64,000 nucleotides of DNA from Bdellovibrio svalbardensis (GCF_029531655.1 NZ_JANRMI010000003.1:310001-374000), one strand, 5' to 3'; positions 26,039 to 35,023 are shown, counted from the first letter of the stretch. The notes: generated by a model from the sequence alone, not told the origin. A program made the numbers and translations.

Positions 26039-26778
26039 ATTTCCATTGCAAGATTTGCCAAGGCCAATCCCGCCGGATTTTTCGGCGAATACTCTAGCAT
26101 CGGCAAATGTCTGTGATGGGCTTCTTCAACCACAACGGATTCAGGAATATAATTGTTGAATACCGGAATCGTGTATTTCGTTTTCAGATCGTTAATAACC
26201 TGCTCGATAATACGGCGGTTGCGGTATTTGGAAATAATAATTCCGCGAACTTCCACTTTGTGACCAAGGCCCACGTGGATGTGTTTCAAAGTCTCAAGGA
26301 TAAGATCGATACCTTTCAGCGAGAAATATTCCGGGCAGATTGGAATTACGATATCTTTGGAAGCGATCAAGGCATTTACTGTCAACAGACCCAACGATGG
26401 CGAGCAGTCGATCACAACGATATCATATTGATCTTTAACTTCTGCCAGACAACGCTTCAAAATGCTTTCGCGTCCGAATTTGGAAGCCAGAATAATTTCG
26501 ATACCGCTCAACATAATTTCAGAGGGAATCACGTCAATGCCAAAAGTTTCAGAGCTAACAATCGCCTGAGAGGCTTCAATTTCCGAAGTTAAAACATCGT
26601 AAATCGTATCCTCAAATTCCATATCACCGAAAATCGCGCGAGTAGCCGAAGACTGCGGATCCAGATCGATAAGAAGAATCTTCTTACCTTCTTTCGCCCA
26701 CTGAGCTGCTACGTTAATTGCCGTCGTCGTCTTAGCAACTCCGCCCTTTTGATTGATGAAAGAAACTACATTTCCCAT
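26029..26778 (-). CDS. ParA-family partition/positioning ATPase (no ParB nearby)
   Basis: 249 residues from the ATG at 26778, which has GAGGTAA 6 bases upstream; the frame opens at 26802. The deviant Walker A motif is INQKGGVAKTTTAIN at the N-terminus, with LLIDLDPQSSAT and DIVVIDCSPSLGLLTVNAL (Walker B) following, so this is a Soj/ParA-type dimerising ATPase. Such proteins move DNA or protein cargo using the nucleoid surface. The only co-transcribed gene is a hypothetical protein without ParB features, and chromosome parA normally sits beside parB and gid genes. So a cargo-positioning role rather than chromosome segregation is likely. Confidence 0.93.
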   Translation of the reverse strand: MGNVVSFINQKGGVAKTTTAINVAAQWAKEGKKILLIDLDPQSSATRAIFGDMEFEDTIYDVLTSEIEASQAIVSSETFGIDVIPSEIMLSGIEIILASKFGRESILKRCLAEVKDQYDIVVIDCSPSLGLLTVNALIASKDIVIPICPEYFSLKGIDLILETLKHIHVGLGHKVEVRGIIISKYRNRRIIEQVINDLKTKYTIPVFNNYIPESVVVEEAHHRHLPMLEYSPKNPAGLALANLAMEMWA

Positions 26779-26901
26779 GGTGCTTACCTCAAGTTGAGTC
26801 ATTGAATACCCAATACCTTAGTCTAGCTCTTTGCAGAGGTGAAGCGTCTTTTTTAATCCAACCAAACCAACCCAAACTAAGGTCTAGGTCGATCAGCAAC
26901 C

Positions 26902-27426
26902 TTATGTTTCAGAAGTTGGCTTTTTGTTCTGGTTCAGCACTCCCAGCAAAAATTTGTTCTCACGCTTCTTATCACCTTTCGTGATCTTGCCGGCTTTCTT
27001 TTTTGCTTTTGCAGTGGTGGATTTTTTTGCAAGCGGCTCTTTGATTTTCATCGGAATTCCCAACAGCGGATTCCTTTTGGAAATTTCACGCATCATGAGG
27101 CGGACTTCCTGTTCAAAATTTTCGGACTCTGCAGGAATATAAAGCCAATCTTTATTAGCTGGATGATTTTCCAAAAAAGAGTACTTCAGAAAAAATGCAC
27201 TTTGCTTTTTGTACTCGATGGGGAAAATGCAGCCGTTCCACAACTTAAAGGGATAGGTCACACCTTTATGCTCATAGGTGCTTTCAGGCTTCTCCACCAA
27301 GATCAGCACAAGATTCATATCCAGATAATAGGCAATCCCGCCATGCTTTGGTAACGATTGAATATCGTGAGGAAGCAATTCTTCGATCCAATAAAGATTA
27401 TTCAACTCGGTCATATTATTTTGCAT
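26902..27426 (-). CDS. Hypothetical protein with basic tail
   Basis: About 174 residues; ATGs at 27426 and 27414 and a GTG at 27447 are all possible starts, none with a clear ribosome site. The first 120 residues are a mixed globular domain (GGIAYYLDMNLVLILVE, FKLWNGCIFPIEY) that I do not recognise. The last 45 residues are Lys/Ala-rich (KKSTTAKAKKKAGKITKGDKK), like nucleic-acid-binding tails. No signal or membrane segment is seen. It sits between parA and a lipoprotein gene on the same strand, with gaps of about 120 bases each side. Confidence 0.7.
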   Translation of the reverse strand: MQNNMTELNNLYWIEELLPHDIQSLPKHGGIAYYLDMNLVLILVEKPESTYEHKGVTYPFKLWNGCIFPIEYKKQSAFFLKYSFLENHPANKDWLYIPAESENFEQEVRLMMREISKRNPLLGIPMKIKEPLAKKSTTAKAKKKAGKITKGDKKRENKFLLGVLNQNKKPTSET

Positions 27427-27540
27427 AGGGTGTGATGAATTTAGCACTAAATGCTGAGGTTTTAGAAATTACTTTTACGTTCTCGCTGACCCCAGTTAAG
27501 TGACATACGAGCTGCCTGCGACAGAGTCCTGGAAGACACA

Positions 27541-28779
27541 TTAGTATCTTTGAATAAACTGAACCGATGTTTTTGATTTCGGTGCTGCAAACTTCAAATA
27601 GGTCACAAAATCGGCGGTCTTCTGATTTGAAAAGGAAATCCAATTCGGCAAAAATCGCACGAAACGGTAGGTCTTCATGTTTTCAAAACTTTGTTTTTCC
27701 GATTCGTCAGCGCTTCGGCTCATATCGGAAGATAATGATTTTCCATAATCCCACATCGACTTGCCGACAAAAAAGCCCGCAGCCCATACCAATCCCAAGG
27801 CATCACCGATCCCAGAAGCCCCAGAAGAGGCCAGCAAATAGGTTCCTCCTCCGGCGATCGCTGTTCCCACGAATAAGCCTGCCGTCATAATGGATCCGCC
27901 CGCGGTATAACCTATGGTTTTCTCTGCGCCCTTGTTCAGCTTTGTTCCGTAGTACTGCGCCATATAGTTAGATTTCATAACAACATCGCGAATGGTTGAG
28001 TTGCGCAATTGATGACGTTCATACCAAGGGGCTGAACTGAAATGGATGGGCAGCAATGGAGCCGCAGTGCTATTATCAAATTTAGGAAAGGCATTTCCTT
28101 CCGTCCACTGCAAATCAGGAGAAACTCCATAGAAGCCAATGCTCAAATCAGACGGAGGCCTTTGCACCTCCAAGAATGGCAAAATATTTTTATCATGACT
28201 TAGCTCGTAGGCCTTGCGCAGATCCACTTGCGCCTCTGGCCACTCACCCAATGCAGACCAAATTCCGGCAAGCCAAACTCTTAAAGCCGGATCATCGAAG
28301 TGAGGTTGATCTGGCTTAAAGAAAGTTTGCAAAAAGTATCCGGCCAAGCGCGCTTCCACTTTCGCCTCTTCCCATTGTTGGTTCTGCATGAAGTACATCG
28401 CACTGATGAGATGCAAACAGATGATCTCATGCTCGCCGGGAATATATCCCTCTTCGGTTTCACTAAAAAAGAAATACTGTGCCTCACGAGAAACACTAAT
28501 GTACTTTCGATTCTCCAGGGACTTCACCTGATCCAGCAAGCCACTTTGATCTTTACTTCCGTCCCACAGAGAAATCCATGAGCGTTCGACAGTCGTGATG
28601 AAACCGCCCTTTTCCAATTTGGGAAAGTCCTTCAACGCCGCGGCAGGTTCACCCATGCGCATCGCCGCTACTGAATATTTATAATCGATATCGCGAATAA
28701 CTTCTCGATTGGCACAAGCTGCAAGATAAGGAAAAAGACATAAAAGAATCGAAGCTTTTATTTTTGTAAGACTAATCAT
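27541..28779 (-). CDS. Putative lipoprotein with TPR-like helices
   Basis: 412 residues. The N-terminus ILLCLFPYLAACANRE has a good lipobox (LAAC, Cys22). Residues 30-215 look helical and repeat-like (MRMGEPAAALKDFPKL; LHLISAMYFMQNQQWEEAKVEARLAGYFL; ALGEWPEAQVDLRKAYELS), in the manner of the COG3014-type lipoproteins. Near 290-330 there is a Gly/Ala-rich hydrophobic stretch (GYTAGGSIMTAGLFVGTAIAGGGTYLLAS) that could insert in a membrane. Function unknown; an envelope assembly or scaffold role is only a guess. Confidence 0.78.
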   Translation of the reverse strand: MISLTKIKASILLCLFPYLAACANREVIRDIDYKYSVAAMRMGEPAAALKDFPKLEKGGFITTVERSWISLWDGSKDQSGLLDQVKSLENRKYISVSREAQYFFFSETEEGYIPGEHEIICLHLISAMYFMQNQQWEEAKVEARLAGYFLQTFFKPDQPHFDDPALRVWLAGIWSALGEWPEAQVDLRKAYELSHDKNILPFLEVQRPPSDLSIGFYGVSPDLQWTEGNAFPKFDNSTAAPLLPIHFSSAPWYERHQLRNSTIRDVVMKSNYMAQYYGTKLNKGAEKTIGYTAGGSIMTAGLFVGTAIAGGGTYLLASSGASGIGDALGLVWAAGFFVGKSMWDYGKSLSSDMSRSADESEKQSFENMKTYRFVRFLPNWISFSNQKTADFVTYLKFAAPKSKTSVQFIQRY

Positions 28780-28881
28780 CTACAGACGAAGATAAAGAGG
28801 CCTCGGGCTAAAGTCATGACTCTGCGCTGTGGCCGGCGCTCAGAGTTATAGGGTTAAAATTGATGTCATCTTGAATATAAA

Positions 28882-28908
28882 AAAACCCGCTCTTGCGGAG
28901 CGGGTTTT
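28882..28908 (-). terminator. Intrinsic terminator of recA
   Basis: AAAACCCGCTC (28882-28892) and GAGCGGGTTTT (28898-28908) form an 11-pair stem with a 5-base loop. On the minus strand seven T follow, giving a strong terminator 76 bases past the recA stop. Confidence 0.9.
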
Positions 28909-28944
28909 AAAATAATTAACTTAAAAAAGTAAGTAGACTTTACT

Positions 28945-28963
28945 ACTCCGACGAAGCCGGAGT
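28945..28963. repeat. Dispersed 19-base palindrome, copy 2
   Basis: ACTCCGACGAAGCCGGAGT, one mismatch in 8-base arms around GAA. It lies in the recA 3' untranslated region, between the stop codon and the terminator. Confidence 0.7.
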
Positions 28964-28983
28964 GTAAATCAGATCAGACAAGC

Positions 28984-30111
28984 CTAGTGCTTAGCCTTTT
29001 TACCTTTTTTCGGAGCGTCTTCAGCTTCGATAGTAGGTTCAACGCCTTCATGGTCTTCGCCGTTGTTGCCTTCAGCATCGATCAGAAGTTTGCCGATACC
29101 GTTCGCAGCCAAGATCTTAGTGCGAAGTTGTTCCATGTATTCAGGGTGATCCTTCAAGAAAGTCTTAGCAGCATCACGACCTTGTCCCATGCGCTCTCCG
29201 TTGATAGAGAACCATGCACCTGATTTTTCAACCATGTTTGCAGTCACAGCCAAATCCAAGATATCACCTTCTGCAGAGATACCTTCACCGTACATCAAGT
29301 CGAATTCAACTTTAGTGAACGGAGGAGCCATTTTATTTTTCACAACTTTCACCGCAGTACGGTTACCAGTCACATCCTCACCATTTTTGATCGCGCCAAC
29401 ACGGCGAACATCCAAACGGATTGAAGAGTAGAATTTCAACGCGTTACCACCAGTAGTTGTCTCTGGGTTACCGAACATCACACCGATCTTCATACGAAGC
29501 TGATTGATGAAGATAACAAGAGTGTTTGAACGGTTGATAGCTGCAGTCAATTTACGAAGAGCTTGAGACATCAAGCGAGCTTGAAGACCTACGTGTGAAT
29601 CTCCCATGTCGCCTTCGATCTCTGCGCGTGGAACCAGAGCCGCTACGGAGTCGACAACCAATACGTCGATTGCGCCAGAGCGAACTAGAGTTTCTACGAT
29701 TTCAAGAGCTTGCTCACCAGTGTCTGGTTGAGAGATCAAAAGATCTTCAGTGTTTACACCCAATTTACGAGCGTAGTTGATATCCAATGCATGCTCAGCA
29801 TCTACGAAAGCAACAACGCCGCCTTTTTTCTGAGCTTGTGCGATTGTTGAAAGAGCGATTGTCGTTTTACCAGAAGACTCTGGTCCGTAAACTTCTACGA
29901 TACGACCTTTAGGAAGACCACCGATACCCAAAGCAATGTCCAAGCTCAATGCACCAGTGCTGATGGACTCAACATCTTTTACAAGAGTTTCGTTTGCGCC
30001 CAAACGCATGATTGAACCTTTACCGAATTGCTTTTCGATAGTCGAAACTGCCAATTCAAGTGCTTTTGCTTTTTCGTTATTTGCTTTGCTGTCTACAGTT
30101 GGATTCGCCAT
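28984..30111 (-). CDS. recA: DNA recombinase RecA
   Basis: 375 residues. It forms the ATP-dependent filament on single-stranded DNA that drives recombination and LexA cleavage. The start [21 protein letters not shown] leads to [12 protein letters not shown], the Walker [19 protein letters not shown], the L1 loop near [16 protein letters not shown] and the L2 region [22 protein letters not shown]. The C-terminus is acidic then basic ([24 protein letters not shown]), as in other RecA. It follows pgpA and cinA on the same strand; the 81-base gap before it holds a perfect inverted repeat. Confidence 0.99.
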   Translation of the reverse strand: MANPTVDSKANNEKAKALELAVSTIEKQFGKGSIMRLGANETLVKDVESISTGALSLDIALGIGGLPKGRIVEVYGPESSGKTTIALSTIAQAQKKGGVVAFVDAEHALDINYARKLGVNTEDLLISQPDTGEQALEIVETLVRSGAIDVLVVDSVAALVPRAEIEGDMGDSHVGLQARLMSQALRKLTAAINRSNTLVIFINQLRMKIGVMFGNPETTTGGNALKFYSSIRLDVRRVGAIKNGEDVTGNRTAVKVVKNKMAPPFTKVEFDLMYGEGISAEGDILDLAVTANMVEKSGAWFSINGERMGQGRDAAKTFLKDHPEYMEQLRTKILAANGIGKLLIDAEGNNGEDHEGVEPTIEAEDAPKKGKKAKH

Positions 30112-30131
30112 CTGTGATTCCCTCTCTTATA

Positions 30132-30151
30132 AATACGACACTCGTCGTATT
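30132..30151. promoter_or_regulatory. Perfect inverted repeat upstream of recA
   Basis: AATACGAC (30132-30139), spacer ACTC, GTCGTATT (30144-30151). The centre is 30 bases before the recA start, in the cinA-recA gap. It is a candidate operator or leader hairpin for recA. It does not fit TTAC-N3-GTAA, the LexA motif that I recall being reported for B. bacteriovorus. Confidence 0.6.
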
Positions 30152-30192
30152 GCTTTTTATTGTTAATGTTTTGCAGCCGGGGGCTACGTTTA

Positions 30193-30681
30193 CTAATTTC
30201 CTTCGAGAACTTCACACAGCCACTGAACTGAATAGTCGACGGTTGCCTGCTGGATGGCTTTGCGGTCCCCAGAAAAGAGTTCTTTTCTAGAGTCTTCAAA
30301 GTTCGGCCCAACAAGAGCAATGCACACAGTACCTACCGGCTTCGTGGGTGTTCCACCACTCGGACCAGCAATACCTGTGATTGCCACAGACCAATCAGTT
30401 TTAAGCTGTCGACGCACTCCGTGCGCCATTTGACGAGCGACGACTTCGCTCACCGCACCCTCTTGCATGAGAGTGTCTCGACGGACCCCCAGAAGATCCA
30501 CCTTCGCCTCGTTAGAGTAAGAAACCACAGAGCCTAGATAAATGTCGGAAACGCCTGCTTGCTCTGTTAGAAAACTAGAAAGTGCACCTCCAGTACAACT
30601 TTCCGCAAAACTCACAGTGAGTTTTTGGTCGCGAAGGGATCGAATTAATTCTTGGAGTTTCTCATCTCTCTTTTCAGCCAT
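30193..30681 (-). CDS. pncC: CinA C-terminal-type nicotinamide-nucleotide amidase
   Basis: 162 residues, the stand-alone CinA/PncC amidase domain. It converts nicotinamide mononucleotide to nicotinate mononucleotide in pyridine nucleotide salvage. The signatures are TVSFAESCTGGALSSFLTEQAGVSDIYLG (with the catalytic Ser), VVSYSNEAKVDLLGV, AVSEVVARQMA and VAITGIAGPSGGTPTKPVGTVCI. Its ATG follows the pgpA stop with no gap, and recA is next; cinA-recA linkage is common in bacteria and often means co-transcription. Confidence 0.96.
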   Translation of the reverse strand: MAEKRDEKLQELIRSLRDQKLTVSFAESCTGGALSSFLTEQAGVSDIYLGSVVSYSNEAKVDLLGVRRDTLMQEGAVSEVVARQMAHGVRRQLKTDWSVAITGIAGPSGGTPTKPVGTVCIALVGPNFEDSRKELFSGDRKAIQQATVDYSVQWLCEVLEGN

Positions 30682-31161
30682 TTAACCGACCAAAATTTGA
30701 GAACCCAACCAATTGGTGTGGGTAAAGAGCAATTGCATGATCACACTAGCAACCATTCCGGCTGCGACGTCATCGACCATGACTCCAAGACCTCCTTGGA
30801 TCTTCTTATCTAAATATCCTACGAACAAAGGCTTCGTAATGTCTAGTAATCTAAACAGCACAAATCCGATTAAAATAGCCTGCCATGTCAAAGGCAGCCA
30901 AACCATTGTAATCAGGAAGCCAACAACCTCATCGATCACGATTTCCTGCGAATCATGACTCCCCTTGTCTTGCTCATAGATCTCTGCGGCCAAGATTCCG
31001 ACAGGGAGCAGCAAGAAAGTCACGATCATATAAGGAATCGGTCCTGCCCAATTCAAAAGGAAAACAAGCGGAATCGTTGCAACTGTCGCCACAGTTCCCG
31101 GCGCCTTGGGACTCAGTCCCACACCAAATAAAGTAGCCAATTTCTTGAGGAAGTTTCTCAT
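30682..31161 (-). CDS. pgpA: Phosphatidylglycerophosphatase A
   Basis: 159 residues from the ATG at 31161 (the frame extends to a TTG at 31167). PgpA removes the phosphate of phosphatidylglycerol phosphate in the inner membrane to yield phosphatidylglycerol. The family blocks are LFGVGLSPKAPGTVATVATIP near the start, SHDSQEIVIDEVVGFLITM (metal-ligand acids) and IQGGLGVMVDDVAAGMVASVIMQ near the end, with three or four membrane helices. It is first in pgpA-cinA-recA; the stop abuts the cinA ATG. Confidence 0.95.
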   Translation of the reverse strand: MRNFLKKLATLFGVGLSPKAPGTVATVATIPLVFLLNWAGPIPYMIVTFLLLPVGILAAEIYEQDKGSHDSQEIVIDEVVGFLITMVWLPLTWQAILIGFVLFRLLDITKPLFVGYLDKKIQGGLGVMVDDVAAGMVASVIMQLLFTHTNWLGSQILVG

Positions 31162-31335
31162 GCCCAAGAGGTACGCCGTACCTTTTTGCCATGCAATGCA
31201 AAATGATAAGCGTCATTGCGCGCCGACCAAGGCAGCCTGCCAGTGCGAGTTAATCTTATGGAAACCATCAAAATTAGCGATTCGACTTCACGCCGGAAAT
31301 CCCCCAATACTGGGCGAACTCGCGGAGGACCTACG

Positions 31336-31581
31336 ATGACGATGATTCGTTGGATTGTTTTTCTCTTTTTTCTGGGCGCATTCACAGACCAACTGGCTTT
31401 TGGAAATGAGATTCAAATAACCCCATTCATCAAGGACGATCCTATCGTTCGCCAAGAGTTCGATCAGAGTATGTTCGATTTTGTCACGAAGACTTTGGGA
31501 TCGGCGAAGCTCTCTCCTCATATGAAGTGCACATTGAAGACTCGCACTTCGAGGGAGCTTCGCAAATTCTCTGACAGTTAA
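31336..31581 (+). CDS. Small secreted hypothetical protein
   Basis: 81 residues from the ATG at 31336, which is preceded by GGAGGAC at 31324-31330; the frame opens further up at 31216 without support. A signal peptide (MTMIRWIVFLFFLGAFTDQLAFG) leaves a mature part of under 60 residues with one Cys, charged and partly helical. Function unknown. It ends 12 bases before the convergent KH gene. Confidence 0.65.
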   Translation: MTMIRWIVFLFFLGAFTDQLAFGNEIQITPFIKDDPIVRQEFDQSMFDFVTKTLGSAKLSPHMKCTLKTRTSRELRKFSDS

Positions 31582-31593
31582 AATCGCAGAGAT

Positions 31594-31941
31594 CTAAGCT
31601 TCGCTTGGTTCAATATAGGGAATTTCTACGATCGCACGGATGCCCTTGCGAGCCATCATGGCAGAAATCACCGCGCGAATGCCGCTGATGTTCTTACCCT
31701 TTGCTCCAATGAGCTGTCCCAAACTTTTCGGATGACAGTCCACTTTGTAAATCGTGGTTCTATCACCCACAGTGTAGGTCACGGCGATGTCTTCAGGTCG
31801 ATCCATCATTTCGCAAAGAATGCCGTACAAAAAACTACGACCTTTTTCACGAGCGGCTTCATTTTCTTTTTCATCGGCTTTCAGGGAAGGCTCAGGATTG
31901 CGCGATACTCTAATAACTTTAATTTCCTTATCCCCTGGCAT
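31594..31941 (-). CDS. KhpA-like KH-domain RNA-binding protein
   Basis: 115 residues from the ATG at 31941 (a GTG directly before it is also open). AAAGG lies 8 bases upstream. The C-terminal half is one KH domain with the GxxG loop in QLIGAKGKNISGIRAVISAMMARKG, the arrangement of KhpA/YlqC proteins. The first 40 residues are charged and unlike typical 75-80-residue KhpA, so this is a longer variant. KhpA proteins bind RNA broadly in the cytoplasm and often sit beside rpsP and rimM; that context is absent here. Confidence 0.85.
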   Translation of the reverse strand: MPGDKEIKVIRVSRNPEPSLKADEKENEAAREKGRSFLYGILCEMMDRPEDIAVTYTVGDRTTIYKVDCHPKSLGQLIGAKGKNISGIRAVISAMMARKGIRAIVEIPYIEPSEA

Positions 31942-32068
31942 CACAACGACCTTTCGAAACTGTAATCTTCACAGTAATGAATTGATCGGACAGGCCTTGT
32001 CTGAACTAAAGCGCTTTTCCCTATAAAAAAATCTAAAAATAAGACTCGCGAGTATTCTTATAATTCCC

Positions 32069-33739
32069 CTATGGCAAATCCTGCGCCCATGTCTCAGGAA
32101 GAGTTGCCCGTGCATCTTCCTCCCAAAATTCATAGAGTGATTTATCATTTGTTTGACGCTTTTCTTGTTCTTTTTTTATCAGCTCCATTCTGAGAATGGT
32201 GCCATCAGAACCCTTTAAAAGATCATGAAATTCCACTCTGCGCACACGTTTAAATGGAGCCAATCGGCTTCTCGTATAATTCATAATATCTATCGCAATT
32301 TCCTTAGTCGGCTCAAATCCCTTCGCCAGAACCACGATCGCCTTGGGAACCGCATAACGTATGGGATCCGGACTTGGAATGACCGCGACTTCACGAACTG
32401 CGGGATTCTCAAGAAGCACTGATTCAATTTCAAAAGGACTGATACGATAGTCAGAGCACTTGAAGAGCGCATCGTTACGCCCCACATACGAGTAATTTCC
32501 GGCCTTATCTATTCGCGCGACATCGCCAGAATGATAAGGGTGTGTTTTCAAAACTGCCGCCTCAACACAGATCTCGCCCTCTTTGACTTCTTTTCCCGCT
32601 TCATCCAACAAACGAATACTATATCCTGGCAAAGGTTTTCCCAAGCTGCCGGGAACCGCTCTTTGACCTGGAGCCACACCGATCAACATGCTGGTTTCGG
32701 TCTGACTAAAACCATCGCGAATTTGCAAACCCCACGCTTGGTGAACTTTTTCGACAATGTCTTCGGTCAATGGCTCACCGGTACTTAAAGCTTCGCGCAG
32801 CGGAATTTGAAACTGAGTGAGATCCTCTTGCAGAAGTTTTCTCCAAACAGACGGAGGCGCACAGAATGTGGTGATTCTATAATGCTCCATTGTATCGAGA
32901 AGAATTTTTGCATCAAAGCGTCCATGAAGGCGACTGAGGTGATCAACAAAAATAGTAGCCTCCGCATTCCACGGAGCAATAAAGCTATTCCAATCATGCA
33001 TCGACCATCCCGGAGAGCTGATGCCTAAATGGATATCACCAGGGCGAAGTCCCATCCAAAACATTGAGGAGAGATGACCTACCGTAAAACTAAGATAAGA
33101 ATGCTCAACCATTTTCGGCTTCGCAGCCATTGAAGAGGTAAAATACATCAACACCGCATCTGTCGCTTTGGTTTTCTCAGAGGCCTCATAGCTGGCGCTC
33201 TCGCGGGTGGCGTCCGCATAGTCATGCCAACCCGACATACTTCCGTCGACCAACAAAGGAATCAAACTTGATGAATCAAAGCGGAAACGATCTGCATGAT
33301 CTTTCGTGGTCACCACAAGGCGCACGCGACCTCGCAACAATCGATCTTCCAACTCCGCCTCTGAAAGATAAGGACTTGCAGGAACCACCACCGCCCCCAA
33401 CTTCATGGCTGCCAGCATGATCTCCCAGTAAGCTGTGTCGTTTCCGACCATCAGCAAAATGGAATCGCCTTTATGAACTCCCAATTTTCTCAAGTAATTG
33501 GCAACCTGCCCCGAACGCGCCGAAAGATCCGCAAAACTATATTTTTCTTCTTTGCCATCTTCATTAATGATCCATAAAGCAGTGTTATTATTTCCTTCGG
33601 CCATCGAATCAAAATAATCCAAAGCCCAATTGAAATTTTCCAACTGAGGCCACTTGAATTGATTGAAGGCATAGTCATAGTCTGCTCGATGCAAAATCAA
33701 AAAATCACGCGCCTGTTCAAATTCGCCTCTGATCGCCAT
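32069..33739 (-). CDS. Acyl-CoA synthetase / AMP-dependent ligase with degenerate ATP motif
   Basis: 556 residues, ANL superfamily, closest in style to medium-chain (ACSM-type) acyl-CoA synthetases. The PGWSMHDWNSFIAPWNAEATIF block, TFCAPPSVWRKLLQ, REALSTGEPL, IRDGFSQTETSM and YHSGDVARIDKAGNYSYVGRNDALFKCSDYRISPFEIE are all in order. The phosphate loop, usually YFTSG[TS]SGxPKM, reads YFTSSMAAKPKMVEH, losing its Gly residues but keeping the Lys. The last 60 residues (MELIKKEQEKRQTNDKSLY) replace the usual short end. Activity may be altered. The start has AGGGGG upstream. It is a single-gene unit divergent from a metallophosphoesterase. Confidence 0.92.
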   Translation of the reverse strand: MAIRGEFEQARDFLILHRADYDYAFNQFKWPQLENFNWALDYFDSMAEGNNNTALWIINEDGKEEKYSFADLSARSGQVANYLRKLGVHKGDSILLMVGNDTAYWEIMLAAMKLGAVVVPASPYLSEAELEDRLLRGRVRLVVTTKDHADRFRFDSSSLIPLLVDGSMSGWHDYADATRESASYEASEKTKATDAVLMYFTSSMAAKPKMVEHSYLSFTVGHLSSMFWMGLRPGDIHLGISSPGWSMHDWNSFIAPWNAEATIFVDHLSRLHGRFDAKILLDTMEHYRITTFCAPPSVWRKLLQEDLTQFQIPLREALSTGEPLTEDIVEKVHQAWGLQIRDGFSQTETSMLIGVAPGQRAVPGSLGKPLPGYSIRLLDEAGKEVKEGEICVEAAVLKTHPYHSGDVARIDKAGNYSYVGRNDALFKCSDYRISPFEIESVLLENPAVREVAVIPSPDPIRYAVPKAIVVLAKGFEPTKEIAIDIMNYTRSRLAPFKRVRRVEFHDLLKGSDGTILRMELIKKEQEKRQTNDKSLYEFWEEDARATLPETWAQDLP

Positions 33740-33826
33740 GGGACCCCCTGAATTTAAAGACTATCATTGCACCGTATGATCGAGGATTTGTGTTTTTGCA
33801 GAAATCTGTGCAAACGCAGGACGGTC

Positions 33827-35023
33827 ATGTTAGAAATGGCCATGGGTTTTTTCAGAGTCGTTTTAGTCAGTCTTTTCGTAGTTGTGTTTTTCTATCTCAG
33901 CCATCAACTCACAAGATTTGCCGATCTTTCGCTCGGGATGGTTTCCATCGTCAATCTTGGATTGATTTCGATCTTAGGGATTGTTTTAGCTCAGCCACTC
34001 TATTTCTGGTCGGATCGCCGCTTGGAACATCGACCTTGGCATGACAGCTTCTCTCGAGTCGCGCACCTTTGCATGGCGTACATCAATTTTTTGATCAGCT
34101 TTGTCATTCTTCGCGATGTGGCCGCTTTCGCTTTGGAATATTTGGCGCCGGCCTACAGCACTGAGTTTGCTTTTGGCAAAGAAGCCCTGGGCATCATGCT
34201 GACTCTGCCGTTGTTCTTGATTCTGCTGGGTACACTGGTGGTTCGCGTGGGCCCTCGGGTGACTCATGTGGCCCTGGGTTTTAAAAATCTTCCCAAGGGT
34301 CTCGAGAATTTGCGAATTCTGCACATCACTGACTTGCATATCAGCTCCAGTCTTCCTGTCCATTTTGTTGAAAAGCTCGTCCAGCGGGTTAATAAACTTA
34401 AGCCAGATCTCGTCGTTTACACCGGAGACATTTTAGATAGCCAAGCCATCCGCCACCTTGCTGAATTTGATTCTTTAAAGAAAATGGAAAGCAGACTGGG
34501 ACACTACTACGTTCCTGGAAATCACGAGTATTACTGGGACGTCGACCAGGGCTTGGCAGCCTTTCGGTCTGTGGACTTCAACGTCCTCATCAACGAAACC
34601 GCCAACCTCACCATCAACAACAGCTTGTTACAGATTTCCGGCATTCCGGATCCTGCGGCCCGAATGTTCAGAAAAGAAGAGCCTGATTTTGAGAAGGTCG
34701 CTGCACAGCTTAAGCCCGAAGGCTTTAAGCTCCTTCTATCGCACCAACCCTCTTTGGCAAAGCAAGCCTGCAAGAAGGGCTTTGACCTGCAGCTGTCAGG
34801 GCACACCCATGGTGGACAATTCTTCCCCTGGAATCTGCTCATTGGCTTCTTTGAAAGATACTCGAAAGGCCTTTACCGTATTCAGGGCATGCAGCTCTAT
34901 GTCAATCAGGGTACTGGCTACTGGGGACCGAGCTTGCGACTCGGAACCTACTGTGAACTCACGGTGATTACGCTCACCTCTAATGTCTCCATACTCCGAC
35001 GAGGTCGGAGTGCAAAGAGGTAA
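33827..35023 (+). CDS. Membrane metallophosphoesterase
   Basis: 398 residues from the ATG at 33827 with AGGACGG just upstream (the frame opens at 33767). About four N-terminal membrane helices (to residue 150) precede a calcineurin-type phosphoesterase domain in the cytoplasm or periplasm. The metal and catalytic motifs are complete: ITDLHIS, VVYTGDILD, VPGNHEYYWD, LLLSHQPS and LSGHTHGGQFFP. YaeI/YkuE-type members act on phospholipid-linked or nucleotide substrates. The last dozen codons run through a dispersed palindrome (34993-35011), so the tail RRGRSAKR looks like a repeat-derived extension. Confidence 0.92.
   Translation: MLEMAMGFFRVVLVSLFVVVFFYLSHQLTRFADLSLGMVSIVNLGLISILGIVLAQPLYFWSDRRLEHRPWHDSFSRVAHLCMAYINFLISFVILRDVAAFALEYLAPAYSTEFAFGKEALGIMLTLPLFLILLGTLVVRVGPRVTHVALGFKNLPKGLENLRILHITDLHISSSLPVHFVEKLVQRVNKLKPDLVVYTGDILDSQAIRHLAEFDSLKKMESRLGHYYVPGNHEYYWDVDQGLAAFRSVDFNVLINETANLTINNSLLQISGIPDPAARMFRKEEPDFEKVAAQLKPEGFKLLLSHQPSLAKQACKKGFDLQLSGHTHGGQFFPWNLLIGFFERYSKGLYRIQGMQLYVNQGTGYWGPSLRLGTYCELTVITLTSNVSILRRGRSAKR
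34993..35011. repeat. Dispersed 19-base palindrome, copy 3, inside a gene end
   Basis: ACTCCGAC-GAG-GTCGGAGT, perfect 8-base arms with a 3-base spacer, the best copy of the family. It is read in frame as part of the C-terminus of the metallophosphoesterase. Confidence 0.8.

Noticed and set aside
30112-30192. LexA box before recA
   Set aside because: No TTAC-N3-GTAA or CTG-N10-CAG site; only the AATACGAC palindrome is seen.
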